Origin: Prevotella sp.
GTDB lineage: Bacteria > Bacteroidota > Bacteroidia > Bacteroidales > Bacteroidaceae
NCBI GenBank assembly: GCA_021204905.1
Contig: JAJPYN010000016.1
Coordinates: 1-64,000 of the forward strand
Direction: 5' to 3'
Length of the DNA stretch: 64,000 nucleotides
Every line of letters begins with the position of its first letter. The stretch's first letter is position 1. This document shows positions 45,144 through 52,186 of this stretch, one piece after another. Both the position numbers and the translations under genes were made by a program. Below the pieces are notes generated by a model that saw only the letters and a list, made by a program, of their open reading frames with translations, searched no databases and had not been told where the DNA came from.

Positions 45144-45638
45144 ATGAAAAAGATTATCTTAATGGCGCTCATCTTTGCGCCCGCCGCATTGTTCGCACAG
45201 CAAAAATACGGCCACATCAATGCTCAGGAAGTGCTCACCTCCATGCCCGAATACAGCATAGCTAACGGCGAGATCGAGGCCAAAGCGAAAGAGTATCAGC
45301 AGGAAATGCAGGAGATGCAGGCCGAGTTCCAGCGTAAGGCCGAGGAGTACGACAAGGCCAAAGACACCATGCCGCAGACCAAGCAGCAAGAGACCGAGAC
45401 CGAGCTGCAAGACCTCTATATGAAGCTGCAAGACGCCAACCAAGACTATCAGCAGAAGCTCCAGCAGCTCCAGCAAGAGAAGCAGCAGCCGCTCTACAAC
45501 AAACTCATGAACGCCATCACCGCCGTCGGCAAAACGGGCGGATACCTTTATATAATGGACATCGCCAGCGTGCTCTACGTTAACGACGCCATCAGCGAAG
45601 ACGTTACCGCGAAGGTGAAGGCCGAACTGAAAAAATAA
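45144..45638 (+). CDS. OmpH/Skp-family periplasmic chaperone, paralogue 2
   Basis: 164 residues. Signal peptide MKKIILMALIFAPAALFAQ, then YGHINAQEVLTSMPEY and a Gln/Glu/Met-rich coiled coil (about 45-115). Same family and probable role as paralogue 1, but Gln-rich; the two may form different trimers or handle different clients. It lies 82 nt after paralogue 1. Confidence 0.92.
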   Translation: MKKIILMALIFAPAALFAQQKYGHINAQEVLTSMPEYSIANGEIEAKAKEYQQEMQEMQAEFQRKAEEYDKAKDTMPQTKQQETETELQDLYMKLQDANQDYQQKLQQLQQEKQQPLYNKLMNAITAVGKTGGYLYIMDIASVLYVNDAISEDVTAKVKAELKK

Positions 45639-45660
45639 GCCCCGCCGCACTTGATTTAAC

Positions 45661-45835
45661 ATGCTCTTTATGAAGGGCTTTGCACTTAGTTTAAAATGCT
45701 CTTTATGAAGAGCTTTGCACTTAGTTTAAAATGCTCTTTATGAAGGGCTTTGCACTTAGTTTAAAATGCTCTTTATGAAGGGCTTTGCACTTGATTTAAA
45801 ATGCAATTTATGAAGCGCCTCGCACTCCTCACGCT
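45661..45835 (+). repeat. 35-bp tandem repeat carrying false start codons, running into ompH paralogue 3
   Basis: Units start at 45661, 45696, 45731, 45766 and 45801, exactly 35 bp apart. The first four are almost identical: ATGCTCTTTATGAAGGGCTT followed by TGCACTTAGTTTAAA. The fifth, diverged, copy is the start of the third ompH gene itself (ATGCAATTTATGAAGCGCCT). Each unit carries ATGAAG, and because 35 is not a multiple of three each copy is in a new frame. Confidence 0.95.
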
Positions 45836-46328
45836 CCTCGCCGCACTCTTGCCCGCCGCACTTTCGGCGCAGGAGACCGTGGCGTTCCGCTTCGGCTGCA
45901 TCAGCTACAACGAGGTGCTCGAAGCGATGCCGGAATATGCGCAGATCGACAGCGATATGGTTGAGCTCAAAGCCAAGTACGACGCCGAGATGACCGCCGC
46001 AGAGGACGAGTTTAACGCCAAATACGAAGCGTTCCTCGACGAATATGCCGGTTACACGCCCGCCATCCTCGCCAAGCGGCAAGGCGAACTCGAAGACATG
46101 CTCAACCGCAACGAGGCCTTCCGCGACGAGGCCCGCCGCCTGTTGCAACAAGCGCGCGACGAGAAGATTGCAGCCGTGCGCAAGAAGCTCGATGCGGTCA
46201 TCGCCGACGTCGCAAACGAATATTCATTAGCCTTCGTGCTGAGCGCCGACGACAAGGCCGTGCCCTTCCTCAATGCGAAAATGGCGTACAACATCACCGC
46301 CGCAGTGAAGAATATCGTTGCGCAATGA
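45810..46328 (+). CDS. OmpH/Skp-family periplasmic chaperone, paralogue 3
   Basis: 172 residues from the ATG at 45810 (MKRLALLTLLAALLPAALSAQ, signal peptide); the ATG at 45801 adds three residues. Then FRFGCISYNEVLEAMPEYAQ, a coiled coil (about 50-125) and a head strand. It is more Ala/Arg/Glu-rich than its two neighbours. Its start lies inside the last unit of the 35-bp repeat. The stop overlaps the murI start region. Confidence 0.88.
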   Translation: MKRLALLTLLAALLPAALSAQETVAFRFGCISYNEVLEAMPEYAQIDSDMVELKAKYDAEMTAAEDEFNAKYEAFLDEYAGYTPAILAKRQGELEDMLNRNEAFRDEARRLLQQARDEKIAAVRKKLDAVIADVANEYSLAFVLSADDKAVPFLNAKMAYNITAAVKNIVAQ

Positions 46329-47214
46329 AGCTCGTAACGGCCTGAAAACCAAAGCAATAGTGTTCGATTTAACGCAAGGGCCCATCGGCGTGTTCGACTC
46401 CGGCTACGGCGGCCTCACCATCCTCCACGAGATACGCGCGTTACTGCCGCAGTACGATTACATCTACCTCGGCGACAATGCCCGTTCGCCCTACGGCAAC
46501 CGCTCGTTCGAGGTGGTTTATAAGTTCACGCGCGAGGCCGTCATAAAGCTCTTCGAACTCGGGTGCCCGCTCGTCATCATCGGTTGCAACACCGCGTCGG
46601 CAAAGGCGTTGCGCTCCATACAAATGATTGACCTGCCGTCGATAGCCCCCGACCGCCGCGTGCTCGGCGTCATCCGGCCCACCGCGGAGATCATCGGCAA
46701 CATCACCCGCACGCGCCACATCGGCATCCTCGCCACCGAGGGCACAGTCAACAGCGGCAGTTACGAAATGGAGATCGCCAAATTTTTCCCCGACATCAAA
46801 GTAACGTCCGAAGCTTGTCCGCTATGGGCCGCGATAATCGAGGCGGGCGAGGCCGACAGCGACGGCGCCGCATATTTCGTGCGCAAACGCCTCGACGAAC
46901 TGCTCTCGCGCGACAAAGCCATCGACACCATCCTGCTCGGTTGCACCCATTACCCGTTGCTCATGCGCCAGATCAGCCGTTACCTCGCTTTCCTGCCCGG
47001 CGCGAAAGAGCGGCCGATGTCAGTGCTGCCGCAAGGGAAAATCGTCGCCCTCGCGCTGAAAGATTACCTGTCGCGCCACACTGAAATGGAGGGTTGTTTA
47101 AAAAAAGGAGGCGCCTGCCGCTACCTCACCACCGAGAGCGCCGCACGGTTCGCCTCCTGCGCGCGCACCTTCCTCAGCGAGGACATCAGCGCCGAGCACA
47201 TCGCCCTCGGTTAA
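46318..47214 (+). CDS. murI: Glutamate racemase
   Basis: Up to 298 residues. The conserved part starts GPIGVFDSGYGGLTIL with the first catalytic Cys in IIGCNTASAKALR and the second in LLGCTHYPLLM. It makes D-glutamate for peptidoglycan. No ATG lies ahead of the conserved region in frame: the candidates are TTG at 46318 (overlapping ompH by 11 bases) or GTG at 46360, so the start is uncertain. The stop TAA overlaps the convergent lolC/E-like stop by two bases. Confidence 0.93.
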   Translation: MRNEARNGLKTKAIVFDLTQGPIGVFDSGYGGLTILHEIRALLPQYDYIYLGDNARSPYGNRSFEVVYKFTREAVIKLFELGCPLVIIGCNTASAKALRSIQMIDLPSIAPDRRVLGVIRPTAEIIGNITRTRHIGILATEGTVNSGSYEMEIAKFFPDIKVTSEACPLWAAIIEAGEADSDGAAYFVRKRLDELLSRDKAIDTILLGCTHYPLLMRQISRYLAFLPGAKERPMSVLPQGKIVALALKDYLSRHTEMEGCLKKGGACRYLTTESAARFASCARTFLSEDISAEHIALG

Positions 47215-48437
47215 CCCAGCAGCCGCCGCGACATGTACCGCACCGGGTACCACACGGCGCACCACCCCACAACCACCACGGTGAGAAGGATTACCGCCAC
47301 GTCGGCGTAATGCACGCTAACAGGGTAAGAATCAACAACATACGACCCTTGCTTGCCCATACTGACAAAGCCGTATTGCTGTTGCAAGAAGCACAAAAGC
47401 AGCCCTAACGCCACGCCGACGACGGCCCCGAACAGCGTTATCATCCACCCCTCAAAAAGAAATATCCGCGCAATCTGTTTGTCGCTCGCGCCGAGGCAAT
47501 GCAGCGTCGCGGCATCGTCCTTCTTGTCGATGATGAGCATCGAGATGCTGCCGATGATGTTAAAGCATGCCACGATGAGGATGAACGAGAGGAACGCGTA
47601 GGCGATAAACTTCTCAATCTGCATTATGCGAAACGTGTCGGCCTGCTGCTCGAAGCGGTCCATCACGCGGTAATTCTCACCGAGAATGACCCTTATCTCG
47701 CGCTTAGCGGCGGCGATGTCGGCGTTTTCTTTAAGCCTTAATTCGAGGCTCGTCATTTCGCCCTGCATGTGAAACAGCCTGCGTGCAAAGGCAATCGGCG
47801 CAAGGATGAGCCCTTTGTCGTAGCGCGTCTGCCCGACGGAGAAGATGTACGGCGGCAGCATAAGCGAATCGACGGTGAAGCCCGACTCCATGTCCGACAT
47901 GTCAAGCTGGCCCTCGCGCGCGGCGGCGTAAACGTGCAAGTAGCCCGACCAGCGCGTGTCGCAACCGAGGTCCTGCGCGGCGCGGACACCGACAACGGCG
48001 TACTCCAAGCTGCCGGCGTGAAGGCAGAACTCGCCCTGTCCGTACAGGCAATCCGCGATGTGCGTCAGGCTGTCGAAATTGTCGTCCACGCCTTTGAGCG
48101 CGAGCATCGTCTGCCGCCCGTTGTACACCGCCACAACCATATCCTCGACGCACTCCGTCGCCACATCGACCTGCGCCAAGCCCTTCACCTTCGCTAGCAA
48201 GGGGTCGTCGGCCGCCAGCGTCTTGCCTTCCGAAGCAACAATTTTCAGCTGCGGGTCGAAATTTGTTTGAAACGACGCCACCATGTCGCGGAACCCGTTG
48301 AACACGCTCAGCACCACCACCAGCGCGGCCGAGGCAATCATTACCCCCGCGACGCTGATGCCGCTGATGAGGTTGATCGCGTTCGTGCTCTTCTTCGAAA
48401 GGATGTAATGGCGTGCGACGAAAAACGGGAAGTTCAT
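47211..48437 (-). CDS. FtsX-like ABC transporter permease, LolC/LolE type
   Basis: 408 residues. N-terminal membrane segment preceded by FFVARHYILSKKSTNAINLISGISVAGV, the LolC/E opening. A periplasmic domain of about 220 residues is followed by three C-terminal helices (FIAYAFLSFILIVACFNIIGSISMLIIDKK...). The Lol system extracts lipoproteins from the inner membrane. The ATPase gene is not in the window. Last gene of the aroQ-methyltransferase-rbfA run. Confidence 0.88.
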   Translation of the reverse strand: MNFPFFVARHYILSKKSTNAINLISGISVAGVMIASAALVVVLSVFNGFRDMVASFQTNFDPQLKIVASEGKTLAADDPLLAKVKGLAQVDVATECVEDMVVAVYNGRQTMLALKGVDDNFDSLTHIADCLYGQGEFCLHAGSLEYAVVGVRAAQDLGCDTRWSGYLHVYAAAREGQLDMSDMESGFTVDSLMLPPYIFSVGQTRYDKGLILAPIAFARRLFHMQGEMTSLELRLKENADIAAAKREIRVILGENYRVMDRFEQQADTFRIMQIEKFIAYAFLSFILIVACFNIIGSISMLIIDKKDDAATLHCLGASDKQIARIFLFEGWMITLFGAVVGVALGLLLCFLQQQYGFVSMGKQGSYVVDSYPVSVHYADVAVILLTVVVVGWCAVWYPVRYMSRRLLG

Positions 48438-48452
48438 GGCGGCGCGAAAAAA

Positions 48453-48788
48453 TTATTTGCCTAAAAGTTCGTCGATGTGCGCGATGTAATCGAGGCTGTC
48501 GTCAATGTGGAAACGCAGTTCGGGGATGATGCGCAACTGGTTCTTCATCCGCGTGCCCAGCTCGTAGCGTATCTGCGAAGCGTTCTTCTGAATGTTGCCC
48601 AGCAGTTCCTCGCCGCGTGCCGAAGGGAAGATGCTCAGGTAGGCCGTGCAGACGCTCAGGTCGGGCGAGATCCTTGTCTTCGTAACGCTCACCATCACGC
48701 CGCGCATCGCCCTTGTCTGTTGCTGGAAAATCAGGCTGAGTTCCTTTTGAATCTCGCGCGCGATTCTATTCTGTCGTGTCTCTTGCAT
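48453..48788 (-). CDS. rbfA: Ribosome-binding factor A
   Basis: 111 residues of KH-like fold: RIAREIQKELSLIFQQ, ISPDLSVCTAYLSIF and RYELGTRMKNQLRIIPELRFHIDDSLDY are the family signature. It matures the 30S subunit. 15 nt before the lolC/E-like gene. Confidence 0.94.
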   Translation of the reverse strand: MQETRQNRIAREIQKELSLIFQQQTRAMRGVMVSVTKTRISPDLSVCTAYLSIFPSARGEELLGNIQKNASQIRYELGTRMKNQLRIIPELRFHIDDSLDYIAHIDELLGK

Positions 48789-48807
48789 CTTATTGATTTT
48801 TAATGTG

Positions 48808-49434
48808 TTACCTCTTCATAATGATTGTCATCCCGTCGCGCACGGGCAGGATCACTTTCTCCACCCTCGCGTCGCGCGCCACGTGTTCGTTGAAGGCGAG
48901 GATGCCCTGTGTCTGCTTGTCGTTCGCGTAGGCCGGGTCGATGATGTGGCTGTCCCACAGCGTGTTGTCGGCGATGATGAACCCGCGCGGACTGACCAGC
49001 GGCAGCACGGCTTCGTAGGCCTCGGTGTAAGTGCGTTTGTTGCCGTCGATAAAGGCAAGGTCGAACATTATGCCGAGCTTCGGAGCTTCCGTCAACGCGT
49101 CGCCGATGATGAACTCGATCTTGTCCGCCACGGCCGACCGCGCTATCCACTGCCGCGTGAAATCCTCAAGCTCGTCGTTGATCTCGAAGGTGTAAACCTT
49201 GCCGCCGTCGCCGAGACCTTCCGCAAGGCATATCGCGCTGTAACCGGCGTATGTGCCGATTTCGAGGATGTTGCGCGGGCGGATCATCCTTACAAGCATC
49301 TTCAGCAGTCGCCCCTGCAAGTGGCCGCTCGCCATGTGGCCGTTCACTAATTGCAGGTTGGCCTCGTGGTAAAGCCGCCGCAGATGGTCCGGTTCGGCGT
49401 CGATATGGTTAAGGATGTAATCGTCAATATTCAT
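48808..49434 (-). CDS. Class I SAM-dependent O-methyltransferase (caffeoyl-CoA/catechol type)
   Basis: 208 residues. SAM motif ILEIGTYAGYSAICLAEGL, acidic LAFIDGNKRTYTEAYE, and a metal-binding pattern NTLWDS as in the cation-dependent O-methyltransferase family 3. Substrate unknown; possibly small aromatics. Between aroQ and rbfA in one tight run. Confidence 0.9.
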   Translation of the reverse strand: MNIDDYILNHIDAEPDHLRRLYHEANLQLVNGHMASGHLQGRLLKMLVRMIRPRNILEIGTYAGYSAICLAEGLGDGGKVYTFEINDELEDFTRQWIARSAVADKIEFIIGDALTEAPKLGIMFDLAFIDGNKRTYTEAYEAVLPLVSPRGFIIADNTLWDSHIIDPAYANDKQTQGILAFNEHVARDARVEKVILPVRDGMTIIMKR

Positions 49435-49455
49435 CGCCTTTCTGCAAAGCGGACA

Positions 49456-49881
49456 TCATTTCCCTTTCGCGCTAAGCGCCTCAATTGCAAGGCGGTAGCT
49501 GTCGAGACCGAAGCCGCAGATCACCCCTTCGCACGCCGCGGAGATCATCGACCGGTGCCTATATTCCTCGCGCCGGTGGACATTCGAGATATGCACCTCC
49601 ACGACGGGCGCTTTGATGGAGCGGATGCAGTCGGCAAGGGCGATGCTCGTGTGGGTGTACGCCCCGGCGTTGAGCACGATGCCGTCAACAGTGAAGCCCA
49701 CTTTTTGCATCGCGTCGATCAGCTCGCCCTCGATGTTGCTTTGGAAATAATCAATCTCGATGCCGGCATAGCGCGCCTTGAGCTCCGGCAGATAGCGCTC
49801 GAACGAGGTGCTCCCGTAAACATCCGGCTCGCGCGTGCCTAGCAGGTTAAGGTTCGGACCGTTGACAATCAGAATTTTCAT
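49456..49881 (-). CDS. aroQ: Type II 3-dehydroquinate dehydratase
   Basis: 141 residues from the ATG at 49881 (MKILIVNGPNLNLLGTREPDVYG), the family's start; the frame upstream is open but unrelated. The catalytic Tyr is in DVYG and the active-site His in VVEVHISNVHRREEYR. Makes 3-dehydroshikimate in the shikimate pathway. Divergent from xerD. Confidence 0.94.
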   Translation of the reverse strand: MKILIVNGPNLNLLGTREPDVYGSTSFERYLPELKARYAGIEIDYFQSNIEGELIDAMQKVGFTVDGIVLNAGAYTHTSIALADCIRSIKAPVVEVHISNVHRREEYRHRSMISAACEGVICGFGLDSYRLAIEALSAKGK

Positions 49882-49938
49882 ACGCCGTAAAGAAAAAATT
49901 AAGTCCCGCGCCGGGGCAATCGCGTTTTCCCGAAGCCT

Positions 49939-49984
49939 TTTGCCGTTGGCGCGAAGATTGTTTGTAAATTTGTGAGCAAAAGTA
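49939..49984. promoter_or_regulatory. Divergent promoter region of xerD and aroQ
   Basis: Plus strand: TAAATTTG (49965-49972), 19 nt before the xerD ATG. Minus strand: TACTTTTG (49984-49977). Both match TAnnTTTG and lie within 20 bp, so the two genes probably share or compete for a promoter zone. Confidence 0.55.
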
Positions 49985-49990
49985 AAGAAA

Positions 49991-50917
49991 ATGGCAGAAA
50001 AGGGAAAGAAAAGCAACGGAAATATGGTCGGCCGATACCTGCGCTACTTGAAGCTCGAACGCAACTACTCGCCGAACACCATCCTCGCCTACGAGCACGA
50101 CCTGAACTACCTCCTCGCCTTCTGCCGCGACAACAACCTCCAACCCGAGAAGCTCTCTTTAGCCGACCTCCAACGCTTCTCGCAAACGCTGCCCTCGCGC
50201 GGCATCAAACCCTCGTCGCACGCACGCATCCTCAGCGGCATACGCTCGTTCTACGCGTGGCTCACCCTCGACGGTTATATCGACGCCGACCCCGCCGAAC
50301 TGCTCGAGATGCCCCAGACAGGCAAGCACCTGCCCACCGTGTTAAGCGTCGAGGAGATCGATGCCATCGAAGCCGCCGTCGACCTGTCCAAACCCGAAGG
50401 CCACCGCAACCGCGCCATCATCGAAACGCTCTTCTCCTGCGGCCTGCGCGTCTCCGAACTGGTCAACCTCCGCCTCTCCGACATCCGCGCCGACGAGAAA
50501 ATCCTGCGCATCATCGGCAAAGGACGGAAAGAGCGACTCGTGCCAATCTCAAATTCTGCCTTGCACGAATTGGAACTGTGGTATGCCTGCAGAAATAAAT
50601 TTATGATAAAGCCCGGCGAAGAGGATTACGTCTTCATCAACCGCCGCGGCGCACACCTGACACGCACGATGATTCTTATAATGATAAAACGTCAAGCTGC
50701 AGAGGCGGGCATAAAGAAAACCATCTCGCCGCACACCCTCCGCCATTCCTTCGCCACAGAAATGCTCCGCCGCGGCGCCGACCTGCGTTTCATACAAGCC
50801 ATGCTCGGCCACGAGGACATCGGCACAACAGAAATCTACACGCATATCGACAGCACCATGCTGCGCGAAGAAATACTGCTCCATCATCCGAGAAACAAGC
50901 GCAAAGAAAAGCCTTGA
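49991..50917 (+). CDS. xerD: Tyrosine recombinase XerD
   Basis: 308 residues. N-terminal SAM-like DNA-binding domain (about 10-100) and C-terminal catalytic domain with Arg in LFSCGLRVSELVNL, Lys in IIGKGRKERLVP, HTLRHSFATEML (His-x-x-Arg), LGHEDI (His) and the nucleophile Tyr in TEIYTHID. It resolves chromosome dimers at dif with a partner. Its stable place beside aroQ argues against a phage integrase. Confidence 0.93.
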   Translation: MAEKGKKSNGNMVGRYLRYLKLERNYSPNTILAYEHDLNYLLAFCRDNNLQPEKLSLADLQRFSQTLPSRGIKPSSHARILSGIRSFYAWLTLDGYIDADPAELLEMPQTGKHLPTVLSVEEIDAIEAAVDLSKPEGHRNRAIIETLFSCGLRVSELVNLRLSDIRADEKILRIIGKGRKERLVPISNSALHELELWYACRNKFMIKPGEEDYVFINRRGAHLTRTMILIMIKRQAAEAGIKKTISPHTLRHSFATEMLRRGADLRFIQAMLGHEDIGTTEIYTHIDSTMLREEILLHHPRNKRKEKP

Positions 50918-51112
50918 AGTTGAAACGAAGGTTGAAAGGAAATTGAAAGAAAGTTGAAACGAAGGCGACAACGAAGGCTGGTGCGAAATAGCGCAGAGGT
51001 GAGCCGGAGGATTAGTAGCGACTAAGATAATGACAACCCTTTCCAAAACTCCGCTCCGGATTGATTAACGTCAAGAACAACGCCCTTTTCCGCATTCCGC
51101 ACACCCCTTTTC
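50918..51112. other. Gap after xerD with short repeats
   Basis: GTTGAAACGAAGG occurs twice, 32 bp apart (about 50923 and 50955), among other GAAA-rich words. The dispersed motif appears as AGTAGCGACTAA (51014-51025). No gene seen. Confidence 0.5.
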
Positions 51113-51143
51113 TTGCGCGTTAGCCCAATGCGCCCTACCTTTG
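51113..51143 (+). promoter_or_regulatory. Promoter of the candidate RNA C
   Basis: TTG (51113-51115), 20 nt, TACCTTTG (51136-51143), a near-exact consensus. No open frame of useful length follows. Confidence 0.65.
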
Positions 51144-51149
51144 CAACAG

Positions 51150-51390
51150 CTTTCCGGGAGAAAGGGGCTCGGGCTTCGGACAAACTCCCGCGAACGGCTC
51201 GAAAAAGAACGAAAGATTGTTTAGGTTAGTAGTAATAGATTTAGGTTTTTAGTTATTAGTTTAAGGTAATTCAAGATTGTTTAACGGCTAACAATGCCGA
51301 CCGCGAGGCCAGCATTTTTACAACTGACAAAACAGTAGGTTAAACATAATCAAAAAGGCACCGGTGTTCGCGACGAATGCCGGTGTTTTG
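51150..51390 (+). ncRNA. Candidate free-standing non-coding RNA C
   Basis: A consensus promoter (51113-51143) and an intrinsic terminator (51363-51390) bound about 240 nt with no credible gene; the longest in-frame peptide from an ATG (51295) is 14 residues. The mtgA gene has its own promoter after the terminator. Local hairpins include GGGAG...CTCCC near 51158-51190 and AATGC...GCATT near 51294-51320. It does not resemble RNAs A and B, tmRNA, SRP RNA or RNase P RNA as far as can be read. Confidence 0.55.
51363..51390 (+). terminator. Intrinsic terminator between RNA C and mtgA
   Basis: CACCGG / CCGGTG stem with a 15-nt loop, then TTTTGTTT. The mtgA promoter begins right after it. Confidence 0.8.
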
Positions 51391-51422
51391 TTTGCATAAG
51401 CCAAGCCTTTAAACTACCTTTG
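51391..51422 (+). promoter_or_regulatory. Consensus promoter of mtgA
   Basis: TTTG (51391-51394), 20 nt, TACCTTTG (51415-51422), an exact match, 21 nt before the ATG. Confidence 0.8.
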
Positions 51423-51442
51423 AACCGTCGCTCGCCTTCGAA

Positions 51443-52171
51443 ATGAAACTCGTTTTGAAAATAATCACATGGGTCCTCGCGCTGTTCTTCGGCACGACCA
51501 TCCTTGCCGTACTCCTCTTTCGCCACGTGCCCGTCTACGCCACGCCGCTGATGTTCATCCGCCTCGCCGAACAAGCGAAGGCCGGCTCGCAGCTCCGCCT
51601 CTACCACCGCTGGATGCCGCTCGACGAGATGGCCCCGAGCATGCCCGTGGCGGTGATGGCCTCCGAGGACCAGCGCTTCCTGCTCCACCACGGCTTCGAC
51701 GTCAAGGCCATCAAGGCCGCGCAGGAGCATAACAAAACCGGCAAGACGATGCACGGGGCGAGCACCATCAGTCAGCAGACGGCGAAAAACGTGTTCCTCT
51801 GGCCGGGGCGGTCGTGGCTCAGGAAAGGCCTCGAAGCCTATTTCACCGTGCTCATCGAACTGCTGTGGGACAAGCACCGCATAATGGAGGTTTACCTTAA
51901 TTCGATTGAGATGGGCGACGGCATCTACGGCACGTTCTCCGCAGCAAAGCACAAGTTCGGGCGCGCACCGGCGGAGATGACGCGCGGACAATGCGCACTG
52001 CTCGCCGCCACGCTGCCCAACCCCCGCCGCTTCGACGCCGCGAACCCGAGCGCGTACATGCTCAAACGGCAGCGCCAGATAGAGCAGCAAATGAAATTCA
52101 TCCCGCTCTTCCCCAAGAAAGGCGAGAAGATTAACCCGAAAACAGTCTCCGGCGGCATCTATGCCAAATAA
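51443..52171 (+). CDS. mtgA: Monofunctional peptidoglycan glycosyltransferase
   Basis: 242 residues. One N-terminal membrane anchor (about 8-28) and a GT51 domain with the catalytic Glu in VMASEDQRFLLHHGFD, GASTISQQTAKNVFLWPGRSWLRKGLEAY and EVYLNSIEMGDGIYG. It polymerises lipid II into glycan strands, without a transpeptidase domain. 15 nt before the helicase gene. Confidence 0.95.
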   Translation: MKLVLKIITWVLALFFGTTILAVLLFRHVPVYATPLMFIRLAEQAKAGSQLRLYHRWMPLDEMAPSMPVAVMASEDQRFLLHHGFDVKAIKAAQEHNKTGKTMHGASTISQQTAKNVFLWPGRSWLRKGLEAYFTVLIELLWDKHRIMEVYLNSIEMGDGIYGTFSAAKHKFGRAPAEMTRGQCALLAATLPNPRRFDAANPSAYMLKRQRQIEQQMKFIPLFPKKGEKINPKTVSGGIYAK

Positions 52172-52186
52172 ATCCTTCGCGCGACA

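Noticed and set aside
49991..50917. Tyrosine recombinase as a sign of a prophage or integrative element
   Set aside because: It is XerD-like, beside aroQ, with no phage or conjugation genes nearby.
51150..51390. RNA C as tmRNA, SRP RNA or RNase P RNA
   Set aside because: I could not find the tag peptide, the SRP apical loop or the RNase P core motifs.
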